A DNA stretch of 64,000 nucleotides from Cenococcum geophilum 1.58 (lineage: Eukaryota; Ascomycota; Dothideomycetes; Gloniales; Gloniaceae). The position numbers and the translations under genes were made by a program. This document shows positions 23,012-33,815 of this stretch, in pieces (position 1 is the stretch's first letter; the number at the start of each line of letters is the position of its first letter). Where the stretch lies: assembly GCA_001692895.1 (NCBI GenBank), contig KV748250.1, forward strand, positions 683,475-747,474. Direction: 5' to 3'. The notes under the pieces were generated by a model. It did no database searches. It was not told the origin of the DNA and was given only the letters and a program-made list of their open reading frames with translations.

Positions 23012-23702
23012 ATGCCTAAAGCACCTCCTTCTTCCTCTACAGCTCGCCGGTCTCGTACCATTACTACAATATTATCGCTTAGTGAGATAATGCCGTCTCC
23101 ATGTTCTCGTTATGCGAAAGAGGGGTTAGTCTATGTTGCGTTGGCGAGTCCTTCGTCTCAGCAACCTTCCTCTTGTTTAGAGTGCACCAAGGCGAACATC
23201 CGATCGTCTTGCGATGTACGCTCTATATCTAACGCTAAGTATGCGCGTCCTATGACTCTTAGTAGTCTCTAAGTTCCCTAAGTAATTCGTTATAGGGTCT
23301 TGTGTTTAATTCGAGGCAGAAAAACTTAAGGGTAACCTTGCCGCGGCATTAGCGGAAGCTTATCGTTAATCTAAAGAATCTGCTCGTGCCCTTAAGGCTT
23401 AGCAGTCTACCTTTACGAAAGTTTAACGTCTTTAATGTGTCCGTAAGAAGGTTCGTTTTAAGAAGTAGAAACTTATAGAACAAGGTCTATAGGAACTAGG
23501 TGATAAGAGAACTAGCTCTCCTCCTATAGTGCGGGAAACAACTCTAAGTAGTTCGGCAGTCGCTCCTCCTATATCCCCTTTAGGTGGTTCGTTCTTTGGC
23601 AATTCCTTTCTATTACTATTGCCTAACCTTTTCTCTTCTAATACTCCTATACCTTTCCTATAGCGTTCTTTAGGTTCTCTAGTAGCTCCTAGGTAGTCTT
23701 AA
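23012..23702 (+). pseudogene. Opposing ORF in Gypsy A: Cys-cluster plus coiled-coil protein
   Basis: This frame runs on the plus strand, against gag-pol, between the 3' LTR and the end of pol, so the two are tail to tail. It opens 109 bp inside the LTR with an ATG and stays open for 86 codons. A cluster CSRYAKEGLVYV and then CLECTKANIRSSCDV keeps Cys spacing suggestive of a zinc-binding C-x2-C plus C-x2-C...C unit; the Tyr residues look like RIP-changed Cys. One frameshift between 23273 and 23312 is followed by a Glu/Lys/Ala/Gln-rich coiled-coil-like stretch, EAEKLKGNLAAALAEAY, ending at TAA 23700-23702. Stops inside are at Gln codons. I recall hypothetical fungal proteins of this layout but know no function. 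Composition is less AT-rich than pol. Confidence 0.65.
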
Positions 23703-26700
23703 TATAGCCTATCNACTTNACCTNGTACTATATTTTATCGTTAACGTCCTTATAACTAATAATCTTTAAAACTTACCATTTGTCTTCTTCTTATCCTCTA
23801 TACATATCTACTTTATAAACTAGTGGCTTAACATCTCTATATACTAGCTCTAGCATTGCAATATATTGTATAGGGTAAATCTTCATTTTAGCTGGTAGGT
23901 TTAACTTAAATATAACCAGTGAAATTCTTTTCTTAATTCTAAAAGGTCCTAGTCTAACATAGTCCAACTTCTTGCTTAGTCGTCGACTCTTAAAATTTTT
24001 ATATAGTAGCTATACTTTATCTCCCTCCTTAAGATCTAGTCCCTTAGATCTTTTAGCATCGTAGTATTTCTTTATTCTTTACTATACTACCTTAGCTGTT
24101 TCCGTAAGGTTTATATGAAGATTTATTAATATCTCCATTCTTTACTTAGCTGTGCTACTCGTTTTTCTTACTTAACGTAGCGATAATAAGGTTCTTGGCT
24201 CATATCCATAATTCGCCTTAAATAGTAACGTACCCATTCCTTCTTATGGTGTTGTATTGTATGCAAACTGTATAACTAGTAATAGCGATACCTAGTTATT
24301 CTGTGCATAATTAATATAATACCTTAAATACTATTCTAGTATCTAGTTTAATCTTTCCATTTAACCGTCTATCTGTAGATAATATATAGTGGAAGTTGCT
24401 ACTTAAACTCCTTACTCTGCCAAGAACACTTCCTAAAATACTGCTACGAATCTTAGATCTCTGTCCGATATAATTTTACTTAGTACTCTATATTTTACGA
24501 ACACTTCCTTAATATAGATTCTAGTGATATCTTCCGCTAATATTTCTTCTAAACATGCTATAAAGTATCCCCACTTCGTAAGCTTGTCTACTATTACTAA
24601 GATTACGTTATAATCTTGTCCGGTAATAGGATCTCTTAATTTTAGCAACTTAATAATAAAGTCCTATAATATAACCTCCCATAGTCTCTCTAGTATTTTA
24701 ATAGGTTGTAGCCCTCTATATGGCTTATACCTTATTAGTTTATTCCTTTAGCAATCTAGACACTCCTTAGTAATCTTCTTAACTATCCTCTAGATTCTAT
24801 TAATAATATACTCCTTTTAGAGTCTTAACACTAAGCCTATTACTCCGTTGTGTCTTTACGTTAGTTTTTTATAAAAGTCCTCTATAAACTACTCTACTAT
24901 ACTTCTTAGGATGTACTTTACTTTTTAGTTTTCGTATATATCTAACTATAGATCTTCTAGTTGTGCTTCTAGAATTCTTTATACCTAAAAGCTTTCTAGT
25001 GTCTTATAGACCTTCTCCGACTCACTTTCTTAAGTTGCTATGATTTTTGGATAATTATATCTAATTAATCCATCTATATCTTTTCGCAGTAAAGCCCCTA
25101 ATGGCTTGTCATCGTTTTATAATTCAGTCTTTCTACTTAGAGTATCTGCCCGTGCATTCTCTATACCCTTAGTATACTAAATCTCAAAATAGTATTCTAT
25201 AAGCATCTCTGCCCATCTAACCTATCTTTAGTTAAGTTCCTTTATTATTAGGAATCCTGTTAGGTTCTTATAATCCATTTTAACTATAAATAGTTTCTCT
25301 ATACCTTATAAGAATACTCTCTATTTCTTTAGTGCTGTAACTATACCTAACAACTCCTTGTTATAGATGTTATTGTTTAACTCTAGTAATATTATCTTTC
25401 GACTATAATATACCACTAGATGCTATCCATCTAGATGCTTTTACGTAAAATATACCCCTAGTATAAAGTCTAATATATTTGTTTCTATAACCATTTCTAG
25501 TCCTAGTTAATAGATCTTAAGAACTAGCTCCTAGGTAAATAACTCTTTAATTTTCTTAAAGAGTCCCTACTATTCCTCTCCCTATGCCTATAGTTCTTCT
25601 TTCTTTATTAATCGCGTAAGTGGTTTAATGTCTTTTAACTACTGCGCTATAAACCTTCTATAGTAATTGCAAAACCCTAGGAACGATCTTAACTATATAA
25701 CGTTCTCTGGTTCTTACTAATTTGCTATAGCCTTAATCTTCTTTAGATCTATACTAAGTTGGCCTAGTTTAATAATAAATCCAACGAAATCCATCTTCCT
25801 AGTAAAGAACTTGCATTTCTTAATTGCTACTAGCATCTGTTCTTCCTATAATCTCTTTAAGACCCATTTAACATATTCCCCGTGTTCTTCCTTAGTTATT
25901 AAGTAGATAATAATATCGTTAAGGTATACTATAATAAATTTATCTAAGTATTCTCTTAATATATTGTTAATACGCTTTTAGAACGTTGCTGGTGCGTTTA
26001 TAAGCCCAAATTGTATAACTAATGGTTTATATAGTCCTTCCTTTAACCTAAAGGCTGCCTTCCATTCGTTGCCTTCCTTAATTCTAATCTAATAGTATGC
26101 CCATCTTAGATCTATCTTCGTAAAGATTTGCGCGTTACCTATTCTGTCTTAGATTTCGCTAATTAAGGGTAAAGGATACCTATCCTTTCTAGTAATGCTG
26201 TTTAATTACCTATAATTAATACACAGTCTTAGTTTGCCATTCTTCTTTAGTACGAACAGTACTGGATAACCCGCTAATGACTGTGATGGTCTAATATATC
26301 CCTTTTGTAAGTTTTCTTAAATAAACTCTTTTAATGCTCTACCTTCTTCTTCGGTAAGCTTATAGATTGGGAAGAACTTTAGACTTATTCCTTCTTTTAG
26401 TTCTATTTCATAGTCCTATGCTATGTACTTTAACAGCTTTTTACTCTTAGGTGACCATAGTTTCTTGCCATACTTACGGTATCTCTTTGGTATATAGCTT
26501 AGTCCCTTTTCTATTTCTTTATAGGTCGCTCCTACTTAGTACTATACCAACTTAGCTTATTATCGCATCTTACGGCATTAAGTATCCCTAATATTAACCT
26601 AACCTATAATCCAATTAATCTTTAGATTATATTTTTGTAACTAAGGCATTCCTAATACTGCCTTATTATTCCCTAATGGTAATATGTCGAAAGACATCTC

Positions 26701-27000
26701 GATTTATCTCCCTTTAATGGTTAGCTAAATAGGTCCTATTTTAAGATTGATGATGCCTCCTCCGTAGGCTATTAGATCTCCTAAAATTATTACTAATAGG
26801 TAAGGACATTCCTTCTATCTGTATGGTAATCCTATTCTTTTGACTACTATTAGTAAGATATAGTTCCTTATTGCTCCACTATCTATTAGTGCCTTAAACT
26901 ATTAATCTTGCCATTTAACTTATAAATTCAGGTGTCGTCCTTAAATTCCTTTAAGGGTCTAAGGCTCTACCACTGGTTCCCTCTAGTCCCGTAGGCCTCT
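23690..27000 (-). pseudogene. Gypsy A pol (protease, RT, RNase H, integrase, chromodomain)
   Basis: Well-preserved pol. Protease shows ALIDSGA at about 26865-26895. RT spans about 26410-25850 with [11 protein letters not shown], a YLNDIIIYL active site (YxDD with RIP change) near 25900-25930, and KMDFVGFII. RNase H spans about 25560-25130. Integrase spans about 24850-24050, with a zinc-binding region, then DKLTKWGYFI and IISDRDLRF at 24648-24433. The chromodomain about 23850-23700 ends in DKIQYKV, with N calls at 23714-23725. Relatively few stops, nearly all TAG/TAA at expected Gln/Trp. Non-functional as it stands. Confidence 0.9.
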
Positions 27001-28900
27001 ACTTTTCCCAACTGTTAGCTACTAGATCCTATCTATACTTGGTCTAACTTAGGCCAATACTTAGTTCGTTTTTTGTCTTTAATATGCTATAGATAGGTGT
27101 TTTCCGGACATTCCCACTATTGTCATCCATCTAGGCATTCTTCTGTAAGGAATCTTCCTAGTTAAAGTGTTAAGTTCCCTTATTTTTAAACTTCTATTAG
27201 GTGCTAACTATATATATACTTAACATTTTGGTATTTTGCCTTATCCATTATCCAATATATCCTTATTAGATACTTCTAATTTTTATCTTTTAGCGCTCTA
27301 TACATGTTACACGTATCATCCACGCATACTATCTACAATAGTGTATAATATACTTAGTGTCTAGGGTCAACTCTTAGTTTATTTTCATTCTTAAGTTCAA
27401 ACCTTTTTTATGTTAATCTAAGCGTTGCAACTTCGTTTACAGGTACTAAGATACGTCTCTTGCTTCTCCAGTCCTCTAATTGCTCTTCTAGATCCTTTAA
27501 TGTTATAATTAAGGCCCCCTTAATATAAGTTATAGCCTTCTTTATAATCGGGTGGTCTTAGACAACTTTTTTATCCAACTATATATAGAAATCTTCCCAC
27601 TTATCGTTGTGTCGCTGCCTATACCACTTTTAGTACAGCTGTTTAAGTATATACGGCTCATCCATAAGAAAGTATCTCTTTATTACTGCGTTGTAATAGC
27701 CTTTAGTATATCGTTCCTCGAACCTAGTAGGAATCCCTAAATCCTCTTCTTGTTCTAGTTTAGTAAGCCACTTAGCTCTTAGTGTGCCTGCTCTAGGCCT
27801 ATTAATAATTCTTCATACTAGCGCTCTGTCCTTTATACGTCCTACTGTACTAGATCTCTTATCTAGTTTCTATTCTTACTATAAGGTAATTCTTGCTCTA
27901 AATTCCTCTATAGTTTCTTTTGTGTTGCGTTTTACAAGTAGATCCTTAAAGTCTCTTTGCTTCTTAATCTCGATATTAATCCTTTAATCTTTAGGCCAAA
28001 TACTGTGTTTTCCTAGTAAGTCCTCTAGGTCTATATATCTGTCTCCTAGTCTAATCGCTGTTTACACTATAGATTCTTTAATCTATAAAAAAGCTCCTTA
28101 CCTCTCGCTTATAGGTGTCCTAATTTATTCTCCGAATTCTTAGTCCCTTAGATTCTTTAATCCTAAGCTTATTTCTAACTTAAGCTTAGCTCCCGCCTTA
28201 GTCTAACTAGGCGTCTATGGTGTTCTTATCTCGTCTTAAGAGTCTTAAATCTCACTCATCTCATCTTAAGAGTCTTGTGCCGTTGGGAATTCTTATCCCG
28301 AGCTCATTCGTATGCCACTAAACTAAGCTACTACCCTGCTCCATCGGTTTTCGTCCGTTATGGGTCCTTAGGTATATCTTATCTCGTCTTAAGAATTTTA
28401 AGCCTTTGGCCTTTTGCCTTTATTAAGTAGTAAGCTAGCACTAGCAGTCGTCTACTTACTTAATCGTTTTTAGATATTGCTCCTTCTATCTCGTAAAGCG
28501 ATGGATGCCGTATCTAATGGTGTTATAATACCCGTTACTAAACCTTGCTCTGTGGCGGTCTTAGTCTCTACTTCTATTGCGTTATTAAGGTTTAGATACC
28601 CTTAGTTAGTTTCTTTACTATTCTTATCGCTATTAATTAATAAGTACTCCGACTCCATTGTTATTGTTACTAATTATTGTCCGCATATTACTATAATATC
28701 TTAATCTAGCTTATAGAGTTGATCTTATTCTTTGTCTAACTCTATAGTTCCCTTAAGTCCCTTTAACTCTGGCTCTTATAGCCAATAGCTTATACCGTAC
28801 TTGGCATTTTTATAAATTTAGTATACGTTATTGTAATAAAACGCGAAACTTCTAATTAAACACTCTTTTGTTCCTTATAGTACACTATTGTCCCTTTATA
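27001..28900 (-). pseudogene. Gypsy A gag-pol linker region
   Basis: Between the gag zinc knuckle and the protease lies about 1.9 kb without a domain I recognise. It is hydrophilic where open. Around 28190-28400 the phrase CTTAAGACGAGATAAG (plus-strand CTTATCTCGTCTTAAG) occurs repeatedly; the same block is found at 3340-3570 and in element B near 39070-39160. Short plus-strand open frames at 27552-27987 are antisense to this region and not believed. Confidence 0.5.
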
Positions 28901-30008
28901 CGTGTGTGTCTCCTACTATTAGTCTTATTCCCTTTATTGCATAGTAACTCTAACCATCTTTGCAATCCCTCGCGAAGTAACCCTGTTTTCCGCAATTTAT
29001 ATAAGCTCTATCTCTAAACTATTAACTTTACTATAGAGTCCGCCTAAACGTCTTCTGCTATTAAGATCCCTAATTTAGCCTCTACTCCTTAGTCCTATAA
29101 TTACTAGATCCTTAACCTCTAGGTTTCTATAGTTTCTTACTCCATCTCTTATAGGCTTCTTTAGTACCACTTAGGTCCATTAGCTCTACGCTATACCATA
29201 GTTTCTAACTTAGCTTTAGTCGTTGCGTGTTTTGCGTCTTATATAACTATAGAACTCTATCCTAACCTCTCTTAGTCTATTCCCTTTAGTAGATCCTATT
29301 ATTAATCTTTATCGCTTAATCTATTAATTCCCTTAAGGTGTCCGCATCTTCTATTAGAATAATTACGTCCTAGACTTTAGCCTTAAGTCCCTGCTTATAC
29401 TATGCCATAAGCGCCTTATTATTCCACTTAACTTATGTTACCAATGTTTAAAACTACGTTGTATACTTAATTGCTAAGGTCCGTTATATAATGTCTTAGA
29501 GTTTTCTTTCCGCCGTGGTTACTGCCTCCGGGTCTCCGAACATTTGTGTAAGTTATTCCACGAATCCGTTCTAGCTTAAAAACATAAACCGTACCTCTTA
29601 GTTTATAGTCGTTATTCCGTTTGCTTATATCTCTATAAGGTAAGATTTAAACCATTTAAGTGCTCTTCCTATTAAGAATAATCCTGCATACGCTACTTGA
29701 TCCATAGGTGTTGCTAGCTTTGCTCCCTCTTGCGCAACTTTAAAGTATATTTGCGTAAGGAATCCTTTAAGCTTTGATTTTTCTCCTAAGAATCTTTTAA
29801 TCGATGGTAACTTAACCTTTACTACGCCTATCCCGTTAATCCTTTATTCGAGTGCCGTACTATTTTCTATTAATTGGTTAACTATTTCTTGTAATTGTCC
29901 TACCGTCACAGGTTGTTGCGAGTCAGTGTCCGCTATACTAGTGTTACCCCCTAACCCTAACGTAGTTGCCGCCGTTAATGGCGTTGTGGTGGCTGCTTTT
30001 GGTGGCAT
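28901..30008 (-). pseudogene. Gypsy A gag
   Basis: Gag starts at the ATG at 30008 (MPPKAATTTPLTAAT). The open frame to its left reaches back into the LTR, but this Met is the first one outside it, and the same MPP start occurs in element B (40763). The retrotransposon gag domain follows. A CCHC-type zinc knuckle at about 29010-28950 reads YINCGKQGYFARDC; the Tyr residues replace Cys and His. The first 54 codons are undamaged, then TAG/TAA at Gln/Trp appear. Gag packages the element RNA in cytoplasmic particles. Confidence 0.82.
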
Positions 30009-30052
30009 GTTGTTCAACTTTATATTTAATACTATAACTGTGGTAGTAATTG

Positions 30053-30478
30053 TGTAACGGAACCTTATAGCAGGAACTACGGTGGGTTCTGTTAATAGGC
30101 TAGGTGTGTAGGAAATATAAAGATAGTAGTTAATAACGTAATAACAACTGGTGGAGTAGTTGCCCAACAGATTAACTCTAATTGTATTCTGAGAATTACT
30201 ACAAGGAAGGAACTATCTAGGTAGGGACTGAGGGTCCTTAAATACACAACCGTACTCCTAAGAAAGTCGTTTCTCTATCTGCTCTATCTGCTCTGTTCGC
30301 TTTATAATAGATCTTATAGATTATACAGATTATATAGATCACATTACGTGACTCTGCTTACCATTCCTCGTTACATGGTTCCACGGGTTCCATCCTAGAC
30401 CGTGCTTGTATCAACCAACTGGCTTCGTCCGACTCCTCTCCAAGTAGTCGTAACATCGTACTTAAAGCGTTCGTAACA
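30053..30478 (-). repeat. 5' LTR of Gypsy A
   Basis: 426 bp, TGTAACGGAACC...GTTCGTAACA, followed by the target duplicate TGCTA. It is the 5' LTR because gag begins next to it on the minus strand. It looks less RIP-altered than 22478-22903. Confidence 0.95.
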
Positions 30479-31305
30479 TGCTATATTTACTAGCAAATCT
30501 ACTATCTAAAGGCCGACTTAAGGAAATAGACGTCTTCTTTAATAATAAGACTTATAAACTTAAATATAACCATAAGCTAATAGGATACGCACCTAAAGTT
30601 TAACGAATTTACCTAATTTGGTAGTACAACTACTTATTAAAATTGGTCCTCTAGACGATTAAAAATAACAAAAGTCTACCCACTTAGTATTACCAATTTA
30701 GCTACCTTAACTATAGTAACCTTAAACGCCACCTAAGTAAACTTGGTATTAAGTTTAATAACCTTAGTAATAAATACTATAAGCCTTACGCTTAATCTAA
30801 AGCTAGAAAGAGGTATAATAGAGCGCCCCAGGAACAAGCTATACGGCCTTTTTAATTTATGTCTACGGATCTAGTAGGACCTATTACCCCAATTAGCTTT
30901 AAAGGCGAAAGATATTATATATCTTTTACTAACAACTATATAAGGTTTACTATAGTTTATACCATCCATATAAAGGATAAGTGGCTTAGTACTCTATAGA
31001 GGTACTATAACTAGGTCCTTACCAAATTTAACCTTAAAATCGTTAGAATTTATACCAACTATAGAGCAGAGCTTTATAGCAAGAAAGTAACTTCCTAGAT
31101 AGACAATCTAGGTATAGAATTCAAACCTACCACCTTATACGCTTAGGAAGAGAATAGAGTAGCAGAGCGCTTACAGCGAACCTCTACCGAAATTACCTGC
31201 TTAATAATCCTTACCGGTAATATACTAGACTTTCTATAGCCTAACGTACTCCTTACTACTATATATATTAAAAACAGACGCCCTATAAAAGCTCTTAGTA
31301 GTATA
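30479..31305 (+). pseudogene. Copia I pre-integrase and integrase core
   Basis: The Copia reading frame resumes after Gypsy A. A GAG-pre-integrase zinc region (about 30600-30800) is followed by the integrase core. It reads STDLVGPITPISFKGERYY, with the first catalytic Asp at about 30869, then TNYRAELYSKK (second Asp changed to Asn), then AQEENRVAERLQ with the catalytic Glu. The sequence stops at KALSSI, where the hAT element has inserted, and continues as SPYKRLKGKP at about 33815. RIP stops are scattered through it. Confidence 0.85.
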
Positions 31306-31462
31306 TAGTGTAGTTTTCGATAATATAATAAGCGAGCATAAAATATCCTTTATCTAATAGAAAATGCATAAAATATCGCAATCGATAAGGATAAATGGCC
31401 TATGTGGAGCTTTTCTACCCTAACTGAGCAGACGGTCATTACAGTTCTAGCAGAATTCAGCG

Positions 31463-31552
31463 GATATTGCGGATATTGCGGATATTGCAGATATTGCAGA
31501 TATTATAGATATTACGGATATTATAGATATTGCGGATATTATAGATATTATA
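31463..31552 (+). repeat. 9-bp minisatellite GATATTGCG, ten units
   Basis: Ten head-to-tail copies of a 9-bp unit lie between the transposase C-terminus and the left TIR of hAT2. Unit endings vary among GCG, GCA, ACG and ATA, all explained by C-to-T or G-to-A transitions. So the array was probably uniform before RIP. Confidence 0.93.
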
Positions 31553-31639
31553 GTAGGAATAGGTAGGCATATGTAAGGTATTATAGGGTCCCTATCTACC
31601 TCTTCCCCCTAACTATATAATAGCTAAATACTTAGAGAA

Positions 31640-33560
31640 AAATCCTCTATCTCTCTTATAATTCTTCTTTAATACTAATTCTTTAAATACTCTATATTCT
31701 TAAGAGTTTTGGGATCTATCTATATTCTATCCCATAATACTATATAATATCCTCCTAAAATAACTCTCTCTAGGTTATCGCTTATTGCTAGAATTAAGAG
31801 AATTTCGATTGCTATAAACGAGAGCCGTAGCTAGCGTTTTTATTGCTATTCTTAAGACCACTACTAAAGCGCAGTTATTGAAATTTTATATAGTATCTTA
31901 GAGATAAAGTCCTTATACTTATCCTACCTTTTTAGTCGAAATATTATACTATTAAGATCCTTAGCGATCTTATTAAACTTATTAAGGTCTTAAGTTAGAG
32001 CTAGCTTTTTGTATAACGACATACTTCTAGGCATAGAACTCCTATTCCAATATCTCTCCTAAAGCTCTTTAACGCTATTAAGTATAGGCTTACGCTACTC
32101 CTTCTTCTAAACCTGCGTAATATATCTTATATAACGGGCTAGATAAAGAATAAGAATAGTGGCGTAAAGGGGTAAGTTATCTATTTTATAGTAATACCTA
32201 TTAAAGGTATTCTAGGTATTTTTAATACGCTTAGAGAACTCCTTATTAGATATATACTCCTTCTATTATATATTAGCTAGATTAAGAAATAGAGAGGGGA
32301 GATAAACTAACCTAGGATTTATTAAGGTACTTAATTATAACGTCTATTATAAAGAGTATATTCTTAAGCGTTACTTTATATCCCTAGCATTTAGGGTTAC
32401 CTAATAGAATATCTAAAGAAATTTTTTTATTATACAAAGAGCCTCCTAGTCCTTTAGACTAAGATAGTCCTTTTTAAGTATATTAAAGTTATATTTAGTA
32501 TATATATTAAGGGTAGACTCTTTCTAAATTACTACGCTAAGCATAAGATACTAGCTATTCTATCTTATACGATTATTAAGCGGAATTCTTCTCCCTATAA
32601 GACTTTTAAATTCCCTTATATAACTAGCTAAGCTATAGGTGTATATAGTAATGTTATAAAGCTTTCTAAGTACGCTAAGTTTCCGAAATATATTACTCTT
32701 CTCTTCCTCCTCTTTTAGATCTAACTCCTTTCCTTTTACTATATCTTCTTTATATAACTTAATATTATTAAGACTAATTAAGTTTTTAAAAAGGAAAGCC
32801 TATATAGTAAGGTTTAGAATATAACCCTAGTAGCGGACCCATTGGTAGACAGAATTCTATTTAATTCCCTCTTTCTAAAGAAGCTAGTTGCTTATTATAT
32901 AATCAAGCTTATTATTTATAGTATAGTTATTGGATATAATAGCACCTAGCTTTTACGTAATCCTATAGTCCTTAAGGTATTCTATTACTTATCTCCGCTA
33001 TAAGAGGCTACTATATAAATACTAAGGAGAGTGTTTATAAGCTTTTCCTGGCTATTAATAAAATAGCCGTAAATTATAAGAAGAAGGTGATTATTTAGAA
33101 AGGTCTAGATATTAACAGAGAGATAAGTACTTATTAGTGTAGACTATAGCCTTTTTTATACGATATCCTTTTATAATAGCTATAAGTTATAAATCTTTTT
33201 CTTAACTTCTAAATAGGCTATAGTTATATAGCTATCTACTTTAGGATTAATTAACTATAGAAGGACATAAAACTCTGGCCACTCGACTATCTAAAATAGT
33301 AAGTTTTATATAACAATTAATGTAATAAGGGCCTTATTAATAACTTCCATATTTAGGACTACTTAGAGCACTTCTAAATCTAGCTCTTCTATCTTATTTT
33401 AAGACAACGCCTTAAGGTAAAGATCTTTTAATTAATCCCGTATTGCTTCTTTTATACGACTAGTTTTAGGCTTAACCGTAATGCTATACTTTAACGCTAG
33501 GTGGTTTCAGAAGTTAGAAGTTGACTATATAGCGTATAACTCTGTATAGTGTTTATAATA
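31640..33560 (-). pseudogene. hAT2 transposase
   Basis: Minus-strand translation gives a Restless-like hAT transposase. Near 33300-33270 is RVARVLCPSIVN. Near 32950-32900, LGAIISNNYTIN matches the catalytic region, with Asn for the expected Asp. Then VRY.GYILNLTIQAFLF (about 32840-32790) matches the VRC.GHVINL..QAFLF block. The C-terminal dimerisation domain is clear: DKYKDFISKI, RLSFIAIEILLILAISDNLE and LWDRI (about 31900-31730; intact relatives have AMSDEPERVFS...WDR). Gln/Trp codons are stops in many places, so it is inactive. Confidence 0.85.
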
Positions 33561-33815
33561 GAATAAAAGATAGGCTTTTTTATTTCGTACGGGCTTATTA
33601 TTACTTAGTGGACGGGTATGCTCATATGTCGAAAGAGCTAAGCGACCTATTGTATTTTTTGATTTAGAGGTATTTATAGAGTTAAGAGTTTCTAATTCTA
33701 CCTCTAAAGCTATATTTTATACAATAATAATAAAGAAGAAGGCGATTAAAAATTTATTTGGAGTATGCTAAGACTTATCGCGATAAGGCTTATCTAAACT
33801 AATACTAGTAGTATA

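Larger units (their letters stand above)
22478..30478 (-). mobile_element. Complete Ty3/Gypsy element A, 8.0 kb
   Basis: An LTR-to-LTR Gypsy element lying on the minus strand inside Copia I. Both LTRs are exactly 426 bp, and the target duplication TGCTA (22473-22477 and 30479-30483) is perfect. From its 5' side (right): LTR, gag, spacer with repeated CTTAAGACGAGATAAG, protease, RT, RNase H, integrase, chromodomain, an extra opposing ORF, 3' LTR (left). Differences between the LTRs that I compared are C/T and G/A transitions, as RIP leaves. It is less damaged than Copia I around it, as expected for a younger insertion. Confidence 0.95.
31306..33807 (-). mobile_element. hAT transposon hAT2 (Restless-like) with TIRs and 8-bp TSD
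   Basis: A 2502-bp hAT element inserted in the Copia I integrase. The 8-bp duplication GTAGTATA occurs at 31298-31305 and 33808-33815, and removing the element rejoins the Copia frame exactly. The left end reads TAGTGTAGTTTTCGATAA. The reverse complement of the right end reads TAGTATTAGTTTAGATAA. These are imperfect terminal inverted repeats and a RIP form of the CAGTG start known for hAT elements. It encodes a transposase on the minus strand and has a 9-bp minisatellite near its left end. Confidence 0.92.

Noticed and set aside
31463..31552. Possible CRISPR-like array
   Set aside because: Units are 9 bp, directly adjacent and without spacers, in a eukaryotic transposon: a minisatellite.
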